Origin: Verrucomicrobiota bacterium
GTDB taxonomy: Bacteria > Verrucomicrobiota > Kiritimatiellia > UBA8416 > JABMPJ01
Reading direction: 5' to 3'
Assembly: GCA_018648805.1 (NCBI GenBank)
Contig: JABGQM010000001.1
Location: forward strand, 37,896-101,895
Length of the DNA stretch: 64,000 nt
The notes under the pieces: model-generated
The model's database searches: none
Told to the model about the DNA's origin: nothing
Seen by the model: the letters and a program-made list of their open reading frames with translations, nothing else
Program-made: the position numbers and the translations under genes
Shown here: positions 33,529 through 44,100 of the stretch, in pieces
Layout: each line of letters begins with the position of its first letter
Numbering within the stretch: the first letter of the stretch is position 1

Positions 33529-34510
33529 AGACCCCCTGGAGTAGCGTGTCGGCGCTGGGCTCCTCTTCAGAGAGGGCTTGCCGCGCCGCGGCGGCGACCT
33601 CTTCTGTGATCGATGTCTCGAGGGCGGCGAACTGCTCGGAATCCATCAGCTTGGCCGCGGCCATGGCGCGTACGGCCAGATTGATCGGGTCACGCCGGCG
33701 GTAGAGCAGGAGCAGCTCCTCGGGAACATACTTGAAGTTGTCGTGCTCGCCGTGGCCGCGCATGCGCATGGTCTCTGCCTCGAGCAGCACCGGCCGCGGG
33801 GTGCGGCGAATATCGGTCAGGATCTCGTTGACGGTCACATACATCTCGGCGGCATTGTTGCCATCCGCCGAAACACCGTCGATCCCATACCCCGCGGCAC
33901 GATCGACCAGGCGGCGGCAGCGGTATTGGCCGGAGGTTGGGGTGGAGTAGGCGTAGTGGTTGTTCTCGATGATGACCAGGATAGGAATGTCAAAGACGGC
34001 GGCGAAGTTCAGGGCTTCGTGGAAATCGCCCGTACTGGTGGTTCCGTCACCGACGAACGCCACGCCGACCGCGTCGATGCCCTGGCGCCGCTTGGCCATG
34101 ACGCCCCCGGCCACGACCGATATCATGGCGCCGAGGTGTGAGATCATGGCGTAGACCCCATTTTCGAGGCGGCCATGGTGGATGTTGCCATCGCGTCCAC
34201 CGGTGGCACTGTCGCGACGAGCGAGGACCTGGCGCATGATCCCGAGCGGCGTTTCGCCGCGCCCGAGGTGAAGCGCGAGATTGCGGATACAGGGGCCAAA
34301 AAGATCCTGAGGCTGACTGGCGATCGCCGCGGCCGTGCTGATGGCCTCCTGCCCGATCCCGGTGAACGAGCTGCCGTGAATACGCCCCTGGTGGCAGAGC
34401 TTGATGATCTGCTCATCCACTTTGCGGGCCAGAACCATCAGGCGCAGCACCTCGTGCCACACCGCTGTATCCACGGCGCCCACTTTCTGAACGGTATCCA
34501 ATGTCCACAT
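33515..34510 (-). CDS. 2-oxoacid/acetoin dehydrogenase E1 component, alpha subunit
   Basis: 331 residues. The thiamine diphosphate motif GDG...NN is present as FVGDGTTSTGDFHEALNFAAVFDIPILVIIENNHYA (about 152-187). Other family landmarks are HGSSFTGIGQEAISTAAAIA, GRDGNIHHG and the phosphorylation-loop-like YRCRRLVDRAAGYGIDGV. It decarboxylates the 2-oxoacid (or cleaves acetoin) and passes the acyl group to E2. First gene of the E1-alpha/E1-beta/E2 operon, divergent from the topoisomerase pair across about 270 bases of noncoding sequence. Confidence 0.94.
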   Translation of the reverse strand: MWTLDTVQKVGAVDTAVWHEVLRLMVLARKVDEQIIKLCHQGRIHGSSFTGIGQEAISTAAAIASQPQDLFGPCIRNLALHLGRGETPLGIMRQVLARRDSATGGRDGNIHHGRLENGVYAMISHLGAMISVVAGGVMAKRRQGIDAVGVAFVGDGTTSTGDFHEALNFAAVFDIPILVIIENNHYAYSTPTSGQYRCRRLVDRAAGYGIDGVSADGNNAAEMYVTVNEILTDIRRTPRPVLLEAETMRMRGHGEHDNFKYVPEELLLLYRRRDPINLAVRAMAAAKLMDSEQFAALETSITEEVAAAARQALSEEEPSADTLLQGVYADA

Positions 34511-34642
34511 GCAATGAATGGTAGCGAACCCGAGCGCAGAAGCAAGACTACACCGGCACGATGGCCTAACACGGCAGGCCTCCAGAGGCCTTGGCGGGTG
34601 ACCTGATACGGCTGTTACATAACGCCGGTCCCGCCCTCTCAG

Positions 34643-34690
34643 CCGACCTCCGGCTTCCGACCTCCGACCTCCGCGGCGATTCTTCGCCGC
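34643..34690. repeat. GGTCGGAGG-type low-complexity repeat and hairpin
   Basis: Short repeats of CCGACCTCCG/GACCTCCGACCTCC (34643-34672) are followed by a perfect 7-bp hairpin GCGGCGA-TTCT-TCGCCGC (34673-34690). Both lie in the noncoding divergent space between E1-alpha and the topoisomerase B gene. I see no gene here; promoters for both directions must lie in this stretch. Confidence 0.5.
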
Positions 34691-34782
34691 TGGCCTCCAC
34701 CCCCCGAACTTGCTCCCCCTGTGCCGACCTGATATAGTGCCGCCTTTCCCCCCATCGGCGACGGGGCGTGAGGCACTATTTT

Positions 34783-36600
34783 ATGGCGAAAAAGGAACAG
34801 GTAGTCTACGACGAGAGCAAGATCAAAACGCTCTCCTCGCTCGAGCATATCCGACTGCGGACCGGTATGTACATCGGCCGTACCGGTGACGGAAGTGACT
34901 ACAACGACGGGATTTACATCCTGGTCAAAGAGGTCCTCGATAACGCCATCGACGAATTCATCATGGGCCATGGCACACGGGTCGACATCACGATCGACGA
35001 CACCACCGTCACCGTGCGCGACTTCGGACGCGGCATCCCGCTGGGAAAAGTGGTCGACTGCGTCTCACGCATCAATACAGGCGCCAAGTACAACGACGAC
35101 GTCTTCCAGTTCAGCGTGGGCCTCAACGGCGTCGGCACCAAAGCCGTCAACGCCCTCTCCTCCTCCTTTACGATCCGCAGCATCCGCGAGGGCAAGGGGG
35201 TCGAAGCCGATTTCGAACAGGGCAAGCTGATCGCGGAACGCAAGCTCCGCTCGGTCAATGAAGCCAACGGCACCTTCGTCGCCTTCACGCCCGACCCCGA
35301 CATTTTCGGCGACTACAGCTTCGATTCCGAGCACCTGCGCCGCCGCCTGATGCTGTATGCCTATCTCAACCCGGACCTGAAGATCCACCTCAACGACGAG
35401 GTGTTTCTCTCCAAGAACGGCCTGCTCGACCTGATTAAGGATCAGTGCCAGTTCGAGAAGCTCTATCCGCCCTTCCATTTCCGCGAAAAGACCTTCGAGG
35501 TGGCCTTCACCCACACCAACCGCTTCAGCGAGGAGTACTACTCGTTCGTCAACGGCCAGTACACCACCGACGGCGGCACCCACCTCAGCGCCTTCCGCGA
35601 GGGTCTGCTCAAGGGCATCAACGACTTCGCCAAGAAACGCTTCGACGGCGAAGACGTGCGCGAAGGCTTGGTCGGCGCCGTCGCGATCCGGATCAAGGAA
35701 CCCATCTTCGAGTCGCAAACCAAAAACAAGCTGGGCAACACCGAGATCCGCTCCGAGCTGGTGGCCCGTACACGTCAGGTGATCGAAGACCTCCTGCACC
35801 GCGACCCGAAGAAGGCCGAAAAGCTGATCACGAAGATCGAGGAGACCAGCAAGCTGCGCAAAGAGCTGCAGTCGATCAAGAAAGTCGCCCGTGAACGCTC
35901 ACGTGCCGTTTCGATCCATGTACCCCAGCTCAAGGACTGCAAGGTACACCTCAACGTCAAACGGACCAAAGGCCTCAACTCATCCATTTTTATCACCGAG
36001 GGCCAGTCCGCCGCCGGCTCACTGATCAGCTGCCGCGATGCCAAGACGCAGGCCATCTTCACGCTCAAAGGCAAGCCGCGCAACGTCTGCTCCCTGCGCC
36101 GCGACGCCCTCTACAAGAATATCGAACTCTATAACCTGATGCGCAGTCTCGATATCGAGGACTCCGTCCAGAAACTGCGCTACCAGAAAGTCGTCCTCGC
36201 CACCGATGCCGATGTGGATGGCCTCCATATCCGCAACCTCATGATCACCTTTTTCCTGCGTTTCTTTCCCGACCTGATCGAGGGCGGCCACCTCCTCATC
36301 CTCGAAACCCCGCTCTTCCGCGTGCGCAATAAGAAGAAAACGCTCTACTGCTACTCTGAGAAGGAGCGCGACAAGGCCACCAAGAAGCTCGGGCGCGGCA
36401 GTGAGACCACGCGCTTCAAAGGACTCGGCGAGATCTCACCGGGCGAATTTAAACAGTTCATTGGGCCCGACATGCGCGCCCTGCCCGTGACCACCCACGG
36501 CGAGAACGCGGTCTCCGAAGTGGTCGAGTTCTACATGGGCAAAAACACCGCCGAACGGCGCCAGTATATTATGGAAAACCTGATCTCAGACCTGGATTGA
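34783..36600 (+). CDS. parE: Type II topoisomerase subunit B (topoisomerase IV ParE / GyrB-like)
   Basis: 605 residues from the ATG at 34783; the frame continues five codons upstream but MAKKEQVVYDESKIKTLSSLEHIRLRTGMYIG is the natural start. GHKL ATPase motifs: LVKEVLDNAIDEF, VRDFGRGIPLGK, FSVGLNGVGTKAVNALS. Toprim motifs: FITEGQSAAGSLI (the usual EGDSA is EGQSA) and ATDADVDGLHIRNLM. The C-terminal FKGLGEISPGEFKQFIG is also typical. It hydrolyses ATP and drives strand passage with the A subunit encoded four bases downstream. ParE rather than GyrB is inferred from length and the adjacent short A subunit. Confidence 0.88.
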   Translation: MAKKEQVVYDESKIKTLSSLEHIRLRTGMYIGRTGDGSDYNDGIYILVKEVLDNAIDEFIMGHGTRVDITIDDTTVTVRDFGRGIPLGKVVDCVSRINTGAKYNDDVFQFSVGLNGVGTKAVNALSSSFTIRSIREGKGVEADFEQGKLIAERKLRSVNEANGTFVAFTPDPDIFGDYSFDSEHLRRRLMLYAYLNPDLKIHLNDEVFLSKNGLLDLIKDQCQFEKLYPPFHFREKTFEVAFTHTNRFSEEYYSFVNGQYTTDGGTHLSAFREGLLKGINDFAKKRFDGEDVREGLVGAVAIRIKEPIFESQTKNKLGNTEIRSELVARTRQVIEDLLHRDPKKAEKLITKIEETSKLRKELQSIKKVARERSRAVSIHVPQLKDCKVHLNVKRTKGLNSSIFITEGQSAAGSLISCRDAKTQAIFTLKGKPRNVCSLRRDALYKNIELYNLMRSLDIEDSVQKLRYQKVVLATDADVDGLHIRNLMITFFLRFFPDLIEGGHLLILETPLFRVRNKKKTLYCYSEKERDKATKKLGRGSETTRFKGLGEISPGEFKQFIGPDMRALPVTTHGENAVSEVVEFYMGKNTAERRQYIMENLISDLD

Positions 36601-36604
36601 CCCG

Positions 36605-38677
36605 ATGGCAAAGAAAAAGACAATCAAGTCCGATGGCCAGGAGGAGCTGACCTTCGACGCGGCGGCCACGGACGAGCTGAACGGCGACGCCGTTGAGGAT
36701 CCCCTCGAGGAGAGCGTTGCCCACGAGACCCATCCGCATGCCTCCGGCCCGCTCGGCCGCATGATGGATGACTACTTCCTCCAGTATGCCTCCTACGTCA
36801 TCTGTGAACGCGCCATCCCCGATCTGGCCGACGGCCTCAAGCCGGTCCAGCGCCGCATCATGCATGCCCTCTTCGAGAAAGATGATGGACGCTTCATCAA
36901 GGTCGCCAACGTGGTCGGCCATACCATGCAGTACCACCCCCACGGCGATGCCTCGATCGGCGACGCCCTGGTCAACCTGGCCAACAAGACCTACCTGATT
37001 GAAGGCCAGGGCAACTTCGGCAACATCTATACCGGCAATGCCGCGGCCGCCGCACGCTATATCGAGTGCCGCCTCACCGAGCTGGCCCGCAAGGAAGTTT
37101 TTAACAAGGACCTAACCGAGTTTGTTCCCAGCTACGATGGCCGCAACAAGGAACCGGTCCTGCTGCCCTGCAAGCTGCCGCTCCTGCTCATGCTTGGGGC
37201 CGAGGGCATCGCCGTGGGTCTCGCGACACGTATCCTGCCCCACAACTTCACCGAACTGGTCGAAGCTCAGATCGCCATTCTCCGGAAGAAACCGTTCGAG
37301 GTCTTTCCCGATTTTCGGCAGGGCGGCCTCATGGATACACGCGGCATGACCGATGGCAACGGCACCGTCCGCGTGCGGGCCTGCATCAACACGAAGAAAG
37401 CCGGCCGCCTGGTCATCACCGAGCTGCCCGCCGGCACCACAACCGAGACCCTCATCGCCGGCATCGAAGAGGCCATCCGCAAGCACCGCCTGCCGATCAA
37501 GTCGATCAGCGACTTCACGGCCGAAACCGTCGAGATTGAACTGACCCTCGCCCAGGGCGCCGACCCGGCCGCCACGATCAAGGCGCTCTTCGCCTACACC
37601 GGCTGTGAAGGAACCGTCAGCAGCCACATCGTCGTAATCAACGAGGGCCGCCCCGTTGAAATGACCGTTCCGGAGATTCTGCGCGAAAATACGCGCCGCC
37701 TGGAGATGATCCTCAAGCAGGAGCTGATCCACCGCCGCGAGCAACTCGGTGAGCAGATCAATGGCAAGACCCTCGTCGAGATCTTCGTCGAAGAGCGCAT
37801 CTACAAACGTATCGAAGAGTGCCAGAGCGCCGAGGCTGTGAAGCAGGCCGTCTTCGACGGCTTTGAGCCGTTCAAGGACCGCCTGCGCCGCGCCATCACA
37901 GACGAGGATGTGGAGATGCTGCTCGGCATCCGCATCCGCCGCATCTCACGCTTCGATCTCGAGAAGAACCGCAAGGATATCGAGAAGCTGCTCGACGAAC
38001 TGATCACCGTGGAGAAACACCTCGAGAAACTGCGCGCCTACGTGATCAGCTATCTGCGCGGCCTGCTCAAAACCTACGGTAAGCACTATCCGCGTCGCAC
38101 CCAGATCACCAGCTTCGACCAGGTCGAGGTCAAGGAACTCGCCGCCGGCGAATACAAGATTGCCTACGACCGTGAGAACGGCTACCTCGGCTACCAGACC
38201 GAGGGCGATCCCATGCTGGAATGCTCACGCTACGACAAAATCCTGCTCGTCTGGAGCGACGGTCGCTACAAAGTTATCAGGCCGCCCGAGAAACTCTTCG
38301 TCGATAAGAACCTGCTCTACTGCGCCAGCGCCGATCGCGAGCAGGTCTTCACCATGGTCTACCGCCACGATCTGTTTGTCTTCCTCAAGCGCTTCACCTT
38401 CGGCGGCGCCATCACCGATCGCGAATACCAGTGCGCCAAAGAGCCATCCACAGTGCTCATCTTCGAGGAAGGCACACCCGAACATATCTACGTGAAGTAC
38501 AAGCCCTCCAAGCGCCAACGCATTCACCAGCAGCATTTCACCCCGGCCGACGTTCCCATCAAGGGGGTCAAGGCCATGGGCAATCACATGACCGGTAAGG
38601 CTATCGCCCGCATCGACACCGGCAAGGGCCGCTGGTGGAAAGAGGATGAAGACTCCCCGCGTGGCCGCTTCTCCTGA
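36605..38677 (+). CDS. parC: Type II topoisomerase subunit A (topoisomerase IV ParC / GyrA-like)
   Basis: 690 residues. The breakage-reunion domain holds YASYVICERAIPDLADGLKPVQRRIMHALFE, a TMQYHPHGDASIGDALVNLAN block and the active-site Tyr region AAAARYIECRLTELARKE (Tyr near 153). The tower and coiled coil follow (KKPFEVFPDFRQGGLMDTRG, and a long E/R-rich helix around 375-480). The C-terminal domain (about 500-690) is short, with only partial beta-pinwheel, which favours ParC over GyrA. It forms the cleavage complex with the upstream B subunit; they are four bases apart in one operon. Confidence 0.9.
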   Translation: MAKKKTIKSDGQEELTFDAAATDELNGDAVEDPLEESVAHETHPHASGPLGRMMDDYFLQYASYVICERAIPDLADGLKPVQRRIMHALFEKDDGRFIKVANVVGHTMQYHPHGDASIGDALVNLANKTYLIEGQGNFGNIYTGNAAAAARYIECRLTELARKEVFNKDLTEFVPSYDGRNKEPVLLPCKLPLLLMLGAEGIAVGLATRILPHNFTELVEAQIAILRKKPFEVFPDFRQGGLMDTRGMTDGNGTVRVRACINTKKAGRLVITELPAGTTTETLIAGIEEAIRKHRLPIKSISDFTAETVEIELTLAQGADPAATIKALFAYTGCEGTVSSHIVVINEGRPVEMTVPEILRENTRRLEMILKQELIHRREQLGEQINGKTLVEIFVEERIYKRIEECQSAEAVKQAVFDGFEPFKDRLRRAITDEDVEMLLGIRIRRISRFDLEKNRKDIEKLLDELITVEKHLEKLRAYVISYLRGLLKTYGKHYPRRTQITSFDQVEVKELAAGEYKIAYDRENGYLGYQTEGDPMLECSRYDKILLVWSDGRYKVIRPPEKLFVDKNLLYCASADREQVFTMVYRHDLFVFLKRFTFGGAITDREYQCAKEPSTVLIFEEGTPEHIYVKYKPSKRQRIHQQHFTPADVPIKGVKAMGNHMTGKAIARIDTGKGRWWKEDEDSPRGRFS

Positions 38678-38686
38678 GCCCGCGCC
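38664..38686. repeat. 23-bp sequence shared with 49353-49375 (copy 1)
   Basis: GCCGCTTCTCCTGAGCCCGC plus three more bases spans the stop codon of the topoisomerase A gene and recurs exactly, in the same orientation, at 49353-49375 about 10.7 kb away. Flanks differ. Confidence 0.6.
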
Positions 38687-38692
38687 GCAGGA

Positions 38693-38824
38693 TCATCCGA
38701 CCAGGTAGGCCAGCAGCTCCGCCAACCGCTCCCCCGCAAACAGCCGCGTACACGTGACCGCGTACCCCGCCGCCAGCAACCTGTCAGGCAGTAGATGCGA
38801 GCGTCCACAGGTGGAGTTTCTCAG
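38693..38824 (-). pseudogene. Possible 3' fragment of an unidentified gene
   Basis: In the 331-base gap between the topoisomerase A gene and the discoidin protein, one minus-strand frame reads CGRSHLLPDRLLAAGYAVTC then TRLFAGERLAELLAYLVG and a TGA at 38693-38695, with strongly GC-rich third positions like the neighbouring genes. Upstream the frame closes at a TGA and has no start. It looks like the last 40 or so residues of a lost gene; I do not recognise the family. The rest of the gap (38825-39008) shows nothing coding. Confidence 0.35.
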
Positions 38825-39008
38825 TCACTATCGTTGAGCTGTCAATTGTAGGTACTGCTCCTTTACCGGTCCATGCGACATGTGGGAACAGTGCAAGGAA
38901 TGCGGTTTCTCTGTGTCCGCAACCAATTGCACCAGAGAATCTCCGCAAAGGCTCCCGCTGTCATATGAAAAGAAAGCGACATTTTCCTACAGATAGGCCC
39001 AGATTCGT

Positions 39009-41027
39009 CTATCTGATACTGATCACGGCTCCCGCCGGTGGTGCGAGCCACGGGTCGCCACCGAACTGGATCTCGGCGAGACCGGTCCCGCTGCCACCAT
39101 GGGTGCTTGTGTTCTCGATCTTCACCAGCCTCACGCTCTCCAGTAGCGATGCGTCTGTCAGACTGGTTAGATCCACATTGAACCCAAGATAGTCGCCGGT
39201 GCCGGGTGCCTGTGGAAACAGGAAGTCTCCGGATCCGTTGTCCGTGTCACCCGTCGCGTCCGTGGTCAACCTCACCAGGTCGTTGGTATCGCTGGTCGAA
39301 GAGACGGAGATCTCAACATCCTTCATGCTCGCACTGATCGACGGTGTCTCGTTGTAGTTCCAGACGTGGATTGTATCGAGCACGTAGCTGGCTGCCAGAT
39401 CGATGATAATGAAGCCATCCTGCGGCGTGGTGTCTGAGTCGCTGCTTACGTCGGTCAGCCACATGTCGCCAGTTGGGGCTGTGCCGTGTGCGCCGTACAG
39501 CGCGGGCGCGTCACCCGGGAGAGCGGAGCCATCGATACAGTTCACAGCTTGCCGCTGGGGCGCCGACAACTTGTATTCGGAACTGAACGCCTCCACCGTG
39601 GTATTCGTGATCAAGGAACCAGCGGTCGTGAAACTCCACGCTCCGCTGCCAGTGAATCCCGCAAAGCTGTTGCCGGCCTCATCGTCGATGGCCGTCGCGT
39701 CGATTTCGACGTAATACCCGGTCTTCGTGGCCAGGTCACTTGTGGGATCAATGGTGACCGACTTGCCAGCATCGTAATCCCAGGTCAACTGCGGAGATGT
39801 TGCCACATTGAAGGCCTCCACCACGCTGTCGTCGCTCGTCTTCTTGATCGTGATACTGCCGGTCTTGTTGGTAATGTTGTCGTCGAAGACCGCCAGCAGA
39901 GACGCATTCACCCCGACTCCGTTAGCACCGTTGCCGGGGTCGGTTGAGGCCAGAAGGGGGTCCGTGCTGTCAGAGCTGACGACCCCGTAGAACTTGATCT
40001 CGCTTATCCCTGTGTAGCCGGCCGCACCGTGATTCGATGTGGCATCCAGCTTGATGTAGCGGTAGGTGACGCTGATCGGGTGTAGCTCTGAGAAATCGGT
40101 GGTGCTGCTTTCCGGGGTCGGTACCTGCGCGAAGGTCGTGCTGACGATCGGCGTGAAGCTGACACCGTCCGTGGAGCCTTCGATGTCCACACCATTGATG
40201 CCGCGCGTGCTGAGGCCACCGCCGGCCGACTCGTTGTAGTTCCAGACTTCCAGCGCCTCTAGATCATAGACATTTCCCAGATCATAGACGATTTCAGGCA
40301 GTTCCTCGTTGTTGGACAGCCACATCGCGCTGGTGCCTGTCGTGTGGTGCCCCAGGATGTTGAGTCCGTTGTTGTTCAGCGTCGCCGAGGCGGGTCGGCC
40401 ACCGAACTCGGTTGAGACGGACTCCACGGTCACACCGGTGATCTCAGGCGGTACGGTTGGCCCGGCGTTGACGAACGTCCCGTAGAACTGCACTTCGCTC
40501 AGACCGACGTAAGAAGCGTCCCCATGGTTGTCCACGATGTCGAAGAGGACGTAGCGAGCGTTGAACGGCGCGAAACTGTCAAACGCTTCGCCCGGTTCAC
40601 CCGCCGCACCGGACGCCTGCGCGAGGGTGGTGATTTCGGTGAGCGTTGACTCGAATCCGGATGAGTCGAACCCGAAGGTCAGATTGGTTCCATATCTCAC
40701 CACAACGTTGCTGACCCCACGCGCGGCAATCGATGACTCGTTGTAGTTCCAGATCTGCACATTCGTGACGCTGTAGACCGCGCCAAGGTCGAAGACCACC
40801 CAGCCGGCCGTGTCCCCATTGCCAGAGAGCCACATATTGTTGGCGTTTGCGTCGTGTTGCCCGCCGCTTAGGCCGCTGCCGTCGACAAGTTTGTCGCCGA
40901 TCCGGGTGCCGTCAAGCTCGCTCGAAGCGTAAACGTTGTCGGTATCAATCGAAATCAGCCCCGCTCGCGCCGTACCGGCGAGAACTCCCAGCAATACACT
41001 CAAACACACAATCACATTTCGGTTCAT
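39009..41027 (-). CDS. Secreted protein with three discoidin-like domains and one bacterial Ig-like domain
   Basis: 672 residues from the ATG at 41027, chosen for GGAG nine bases upstream and the signal peptide MNRNVIVCLSVLLGVLAGTARA; an ATG at 41042 adds five residues. Discoidin-like units at about 20-190, 195-345 and 465-640 share the pattern DNxWLSGNGDTAGWVVFDLGAVYSVTNVQIWNYNES...YVLFDIVDNHG...VGLSEVQFYG, two of them with nearly the same WNYNES core. A Big_5-type Ig-like domain lies between (LLASTDPGNGANGVGVNASLLAVFDDNI, about 355-465). Likely glycan-binding, surface or extracellular. No sorting signal recognised at the C-terminus. Its start is about 110 bases downstream of the giant repeat protein's end. 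Confidence 0.82.
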   Translation of the reverse strand: MNRNVIVCLSVLLGVLAGTARAGLISIDTDNVYASSELDGTRIGDKLVDGSGLSGGQHDANANNMWLSGNGDTAGWVVFDLGAVYSVTNVQIWNYNESSIAARGVSNVVVRYGTNLTFGFDSSGFESTLTEITTLAQASGAAGEPGEAFDSFAPFNARYVLFDIVDNHGDASYVGLSEVQFYGTFVNAGPTVPPEITGVTVESVSTEFGGRPASATLNNNGLNILGHHTTGTSAMWLSNNEELPEIVYDLGNVYDLEALEVWNYNESAGGGLSTRGINGVDIEGSTDGVSFTPIVSTTFAQVPTPESSTTDFSELHPISVTYRYIKLDATSNHGAAGYTGISEIKFYGVVSSDSTDPLLASTDPGNGANGVGVNASLLAVFDDNITNKTGSITIKKTSDDSVVEAFNVATSPQLTWDYDAGKSVTIDPTSDLATKTGYYVEIDATAIDDEAGNSFAGFTGSGAWSFTTAGSLITNTTVEAFSSEYKLSAPQRQAVNCIDGSALPGDAPALYGAHGTAPTGDMWLTDVSSDSDTTPQDGFIIIDLAASYVLDTIHVWNYNETPSISASMKDVEISVSSTSDTNDLVRLTTDATGDTDNGSGDFLFPQAPGTGDYLGFNVDLTSLTDASLLESVRLVKIENTSTHGGSGTGLAEIQFGGDPWLAPPAGAVISIR

Positions 41028-41137
41028 AGTAGAACTCTCCATATAGATCTCACGCCACCATGTCTATAGACTGCATCGACAACCCCATATTCGATAACGC
41101 CACGGACGCGCGGCGAATGCCGCATGCCGATTTCGGC

Positions 41138-44100
41138 CTACTTGAACTGGAACAGCGTTCCTGTCGGGACGAATGCCGTGCCGGCCGCACGCACCTCGTA
41201 CAACTCGAGGGCTACGTTGCTGCCGGACGAGTGATCGATGCGGATCGACCGGATCCCGTTGCGGGTGCCTGCCTGGTCGATCAGCGCGGTCACGTCGAAC
41301 CGCCCGTGCGTCGGGTTCGCGTTGTCGCCGTTCCAGACCACCCCGTTCCACGGCGCCGACGTCGCGATCGGTGTTCCCGTCGCATCAGTCGACCAGTAGA
41401 ACGAAAGCACGAGGTCGTGGCTACGCTGCTCATGCAATCCCTGCGCGGCTGCATTGTTGTTGCCCCAAACGTCGATGAAATCGACGCTGTTCGTCCCCGG
41501 GTCCAACTCCGCGAACCAGTAGTTCTGCGCGTCGTCGGCCTGGGTGCTGAAGTAGAAGCTGTCAGGCGGGTAGGCCCAGGTATGGTTCGGCGACGTCGTC
41601 GTCGGGGCATACTGATCGTAGCTGAAGCCGTCGTTCAGCAGATTGCCCGGCGCACTGGTGTCCCATGCCGTCCCGCCGCCCGCATTGGACAGCGGCAGAC
41701 TGAACACTTCCTCCCCGGTAGTGAAGTTCCACTCGGTGGCCGTCGCGATGCCGGCGAAGGCGTTGCCGGCCAGGTCCTCGATGACCCCGGCGGCTATCGT
41801 GACGTGATAATCCGTGAAGGGGGCGAAGTCGCCCGGCATCACGGCGCGGGCAACCGATACCGTCGCGCCGCTGATCGTGGCCGAACCCACGGGGATCGTC
41901 GCGAAGGTGCCCACACCCGTTTCCTCGATCACGATATCACCGGTTCCCGCCTGGACGTCTTCACTGAAGGTGATGACCAGGCTGGTGTTCGGGAACACGT
42001 CCACCGCGTCGTCGCCAGGACTCCGCGAGCTGATAGTCGGCGGGGTACTGTCGGACGGCAGGGTGATCTCCACCAGCGTGGGTGAGACCTCGATGTTCAG
42101 GATCGCATCCTCCGCCACGAAGTAGACATCGTAAGACGTGCCGCCAACCAGCCCGCTGATGAGCGCGGAGCCCTCGGTGTTGGCCGTCAGTGCGATGCTG
42201 TCGCTCTGTACCGCGTTGTCGCCGGCATCGGTGCCGGCCTTGACCTGGGCCGAACTCGGCGGCGCGGCAGCGTCTGCCAGGACCACGAAGTAGGCCGTTC
42301 CCTCCTCATCGACCTCGGCCTGGGCAGTGGCGCCGTTGAGCGTCAGGCTATCCACCTTCGGGTAACCGCCGGCCCAGACCGGCGCGCTGGTGTCGCCGCC
42401 GCCAACCACGAAGTCAAGTCCCACATCGTCGATCGCGGTCTGATTGTCAGAACCGCCACCACCGACCGCGTGGATCATTTCGACCTCAACGTTCACCGCG
42501 CCCCAGCTGTTGTTGGACGCCGTGTCCACGTCAGCCTGCTGGACCGTGTAGAACCAGGTCTGCTTCGTCCACGTGCCCGCCGCGGTGTTAGTTACCGGCA
42601 GGAGACCGGAGTTGATACTCGAACCGTCGACGGCGTTCAGTCGGAAGTAGAGGCTACCCGATGACACATCGCTCCGATACGTGGTCCAGGCGGTCACCGT
42701 CAATGCATCACCCGCAGTCAGATCCGACCACAGGAGCCCCGTGTCCTGATCGACCGAAGAAAACGCACCGCTGGGGTTGCTTCCCCCCGTATGGAGAACT
42801 ACGTACTGGTCCCCGCCGTGAGCGCCGGCGATTGCTGCGCCGCCATAGACGCTTCCATCATTATGGATATTGAGGGATTGGCCGCCTGTGCCGGCCCCGT
42901 TCCAGCCGGTGGGATTGAGGGAGGCGGGAGCCGCGGCAACAGAACTGTTTGCCGTGACGTCTGGGTCTTCGAAGCCGCCGTTCGAGAGCGGGACACTCGT
43001 GCCCGTGCTGAAGTCGACGAGCGTTGGACTCGTCTGGATGTTGGGCGTACCCTCGTCGTCCTCCGCCACAAAATATGCGTCATAGGCGGTGCTGGGGCTC
43101 AGACCGGTGAAGGCGTCCGTGCCCTCGGAGCTGACGCCCAGTGCAATGCTGCCGCTGGCAAGTGCCGCGGTATCGCCGACGTCGTTGCCGGCCTTGACCT
43201 GCACCGCGCTTGGGGCCGACGCGCCGTCGGCAAGCACCACGTAATAGGCCGTGCCGATCTCATTGATCTGCGCACGGGCCGTGGCGCCCTCGTACGTCCC
43301 GCTGTCGACCTGCGGGTAGGTTGCCTCCCAGGCCGGCGCCGTGGTATCGGGGGTCGTGGTGGTGAATTCCACCAGCGTCGGACTCGCCTGAAGGTTGGGC
43401 GTGCCCTCGTCATCCTCCGCCACGAAGTAGACATCGTAGGCCGTGCTGTCGCTCAGACCGCTGAAGACATCCGTGCCCTCGGTGTTGGCGGTCAGATTGA
43501 TGCTGCCGCTGGCCAGCGCAGCAGCGCCGCCGTCACCGGTGCCGGCCTTGACTTCAGCTGAGTCCGGTGCAGTGGCGCCGTCGGCGAGCACCACGTAGTA
43601 GGCCGTGCCATCCTCGTCGATCTGGCCACGCGCTGTCGCGCCGGAGGCTGTCTCCGTATCGACATGCGGGTACGTGGCATCCCACCCCGGCGCGGTGGTG
43701 TCGGGTGTCAGGGCGCCCTCGAAGCCGACATCCCCGATACCGACGAAACTACCGGTTCCTCCATGGGCGGTATTCACAGTGAAGCGAACGTAACGCACGC
43801 CCGACGCGGTCATGTCCAACGTATCGGAGATCGGAAACGATCCTGCGCCGTTGGGAGTCGCCGTCGCGGTCTGACTTCCACCTGTCGTCGGGGCGACGAA
43901 AGTGACGTTATCGTCCGAGACCGTGACTGTGAAATTCTCGACGCTACGGTCACCGTTGAGGGCGTTCCCCTCACTGTAGTTCCACAGGTAGATCTTGGTG
44001 AGGTCGTAGGACGCGCCGAGGTCGACGGTTACCCGTTGGCCACCCCCGCCGATGGCGCCTGAGCTCATCCAGCAATTGGCGCCTGTACCGGAGCCACCAT

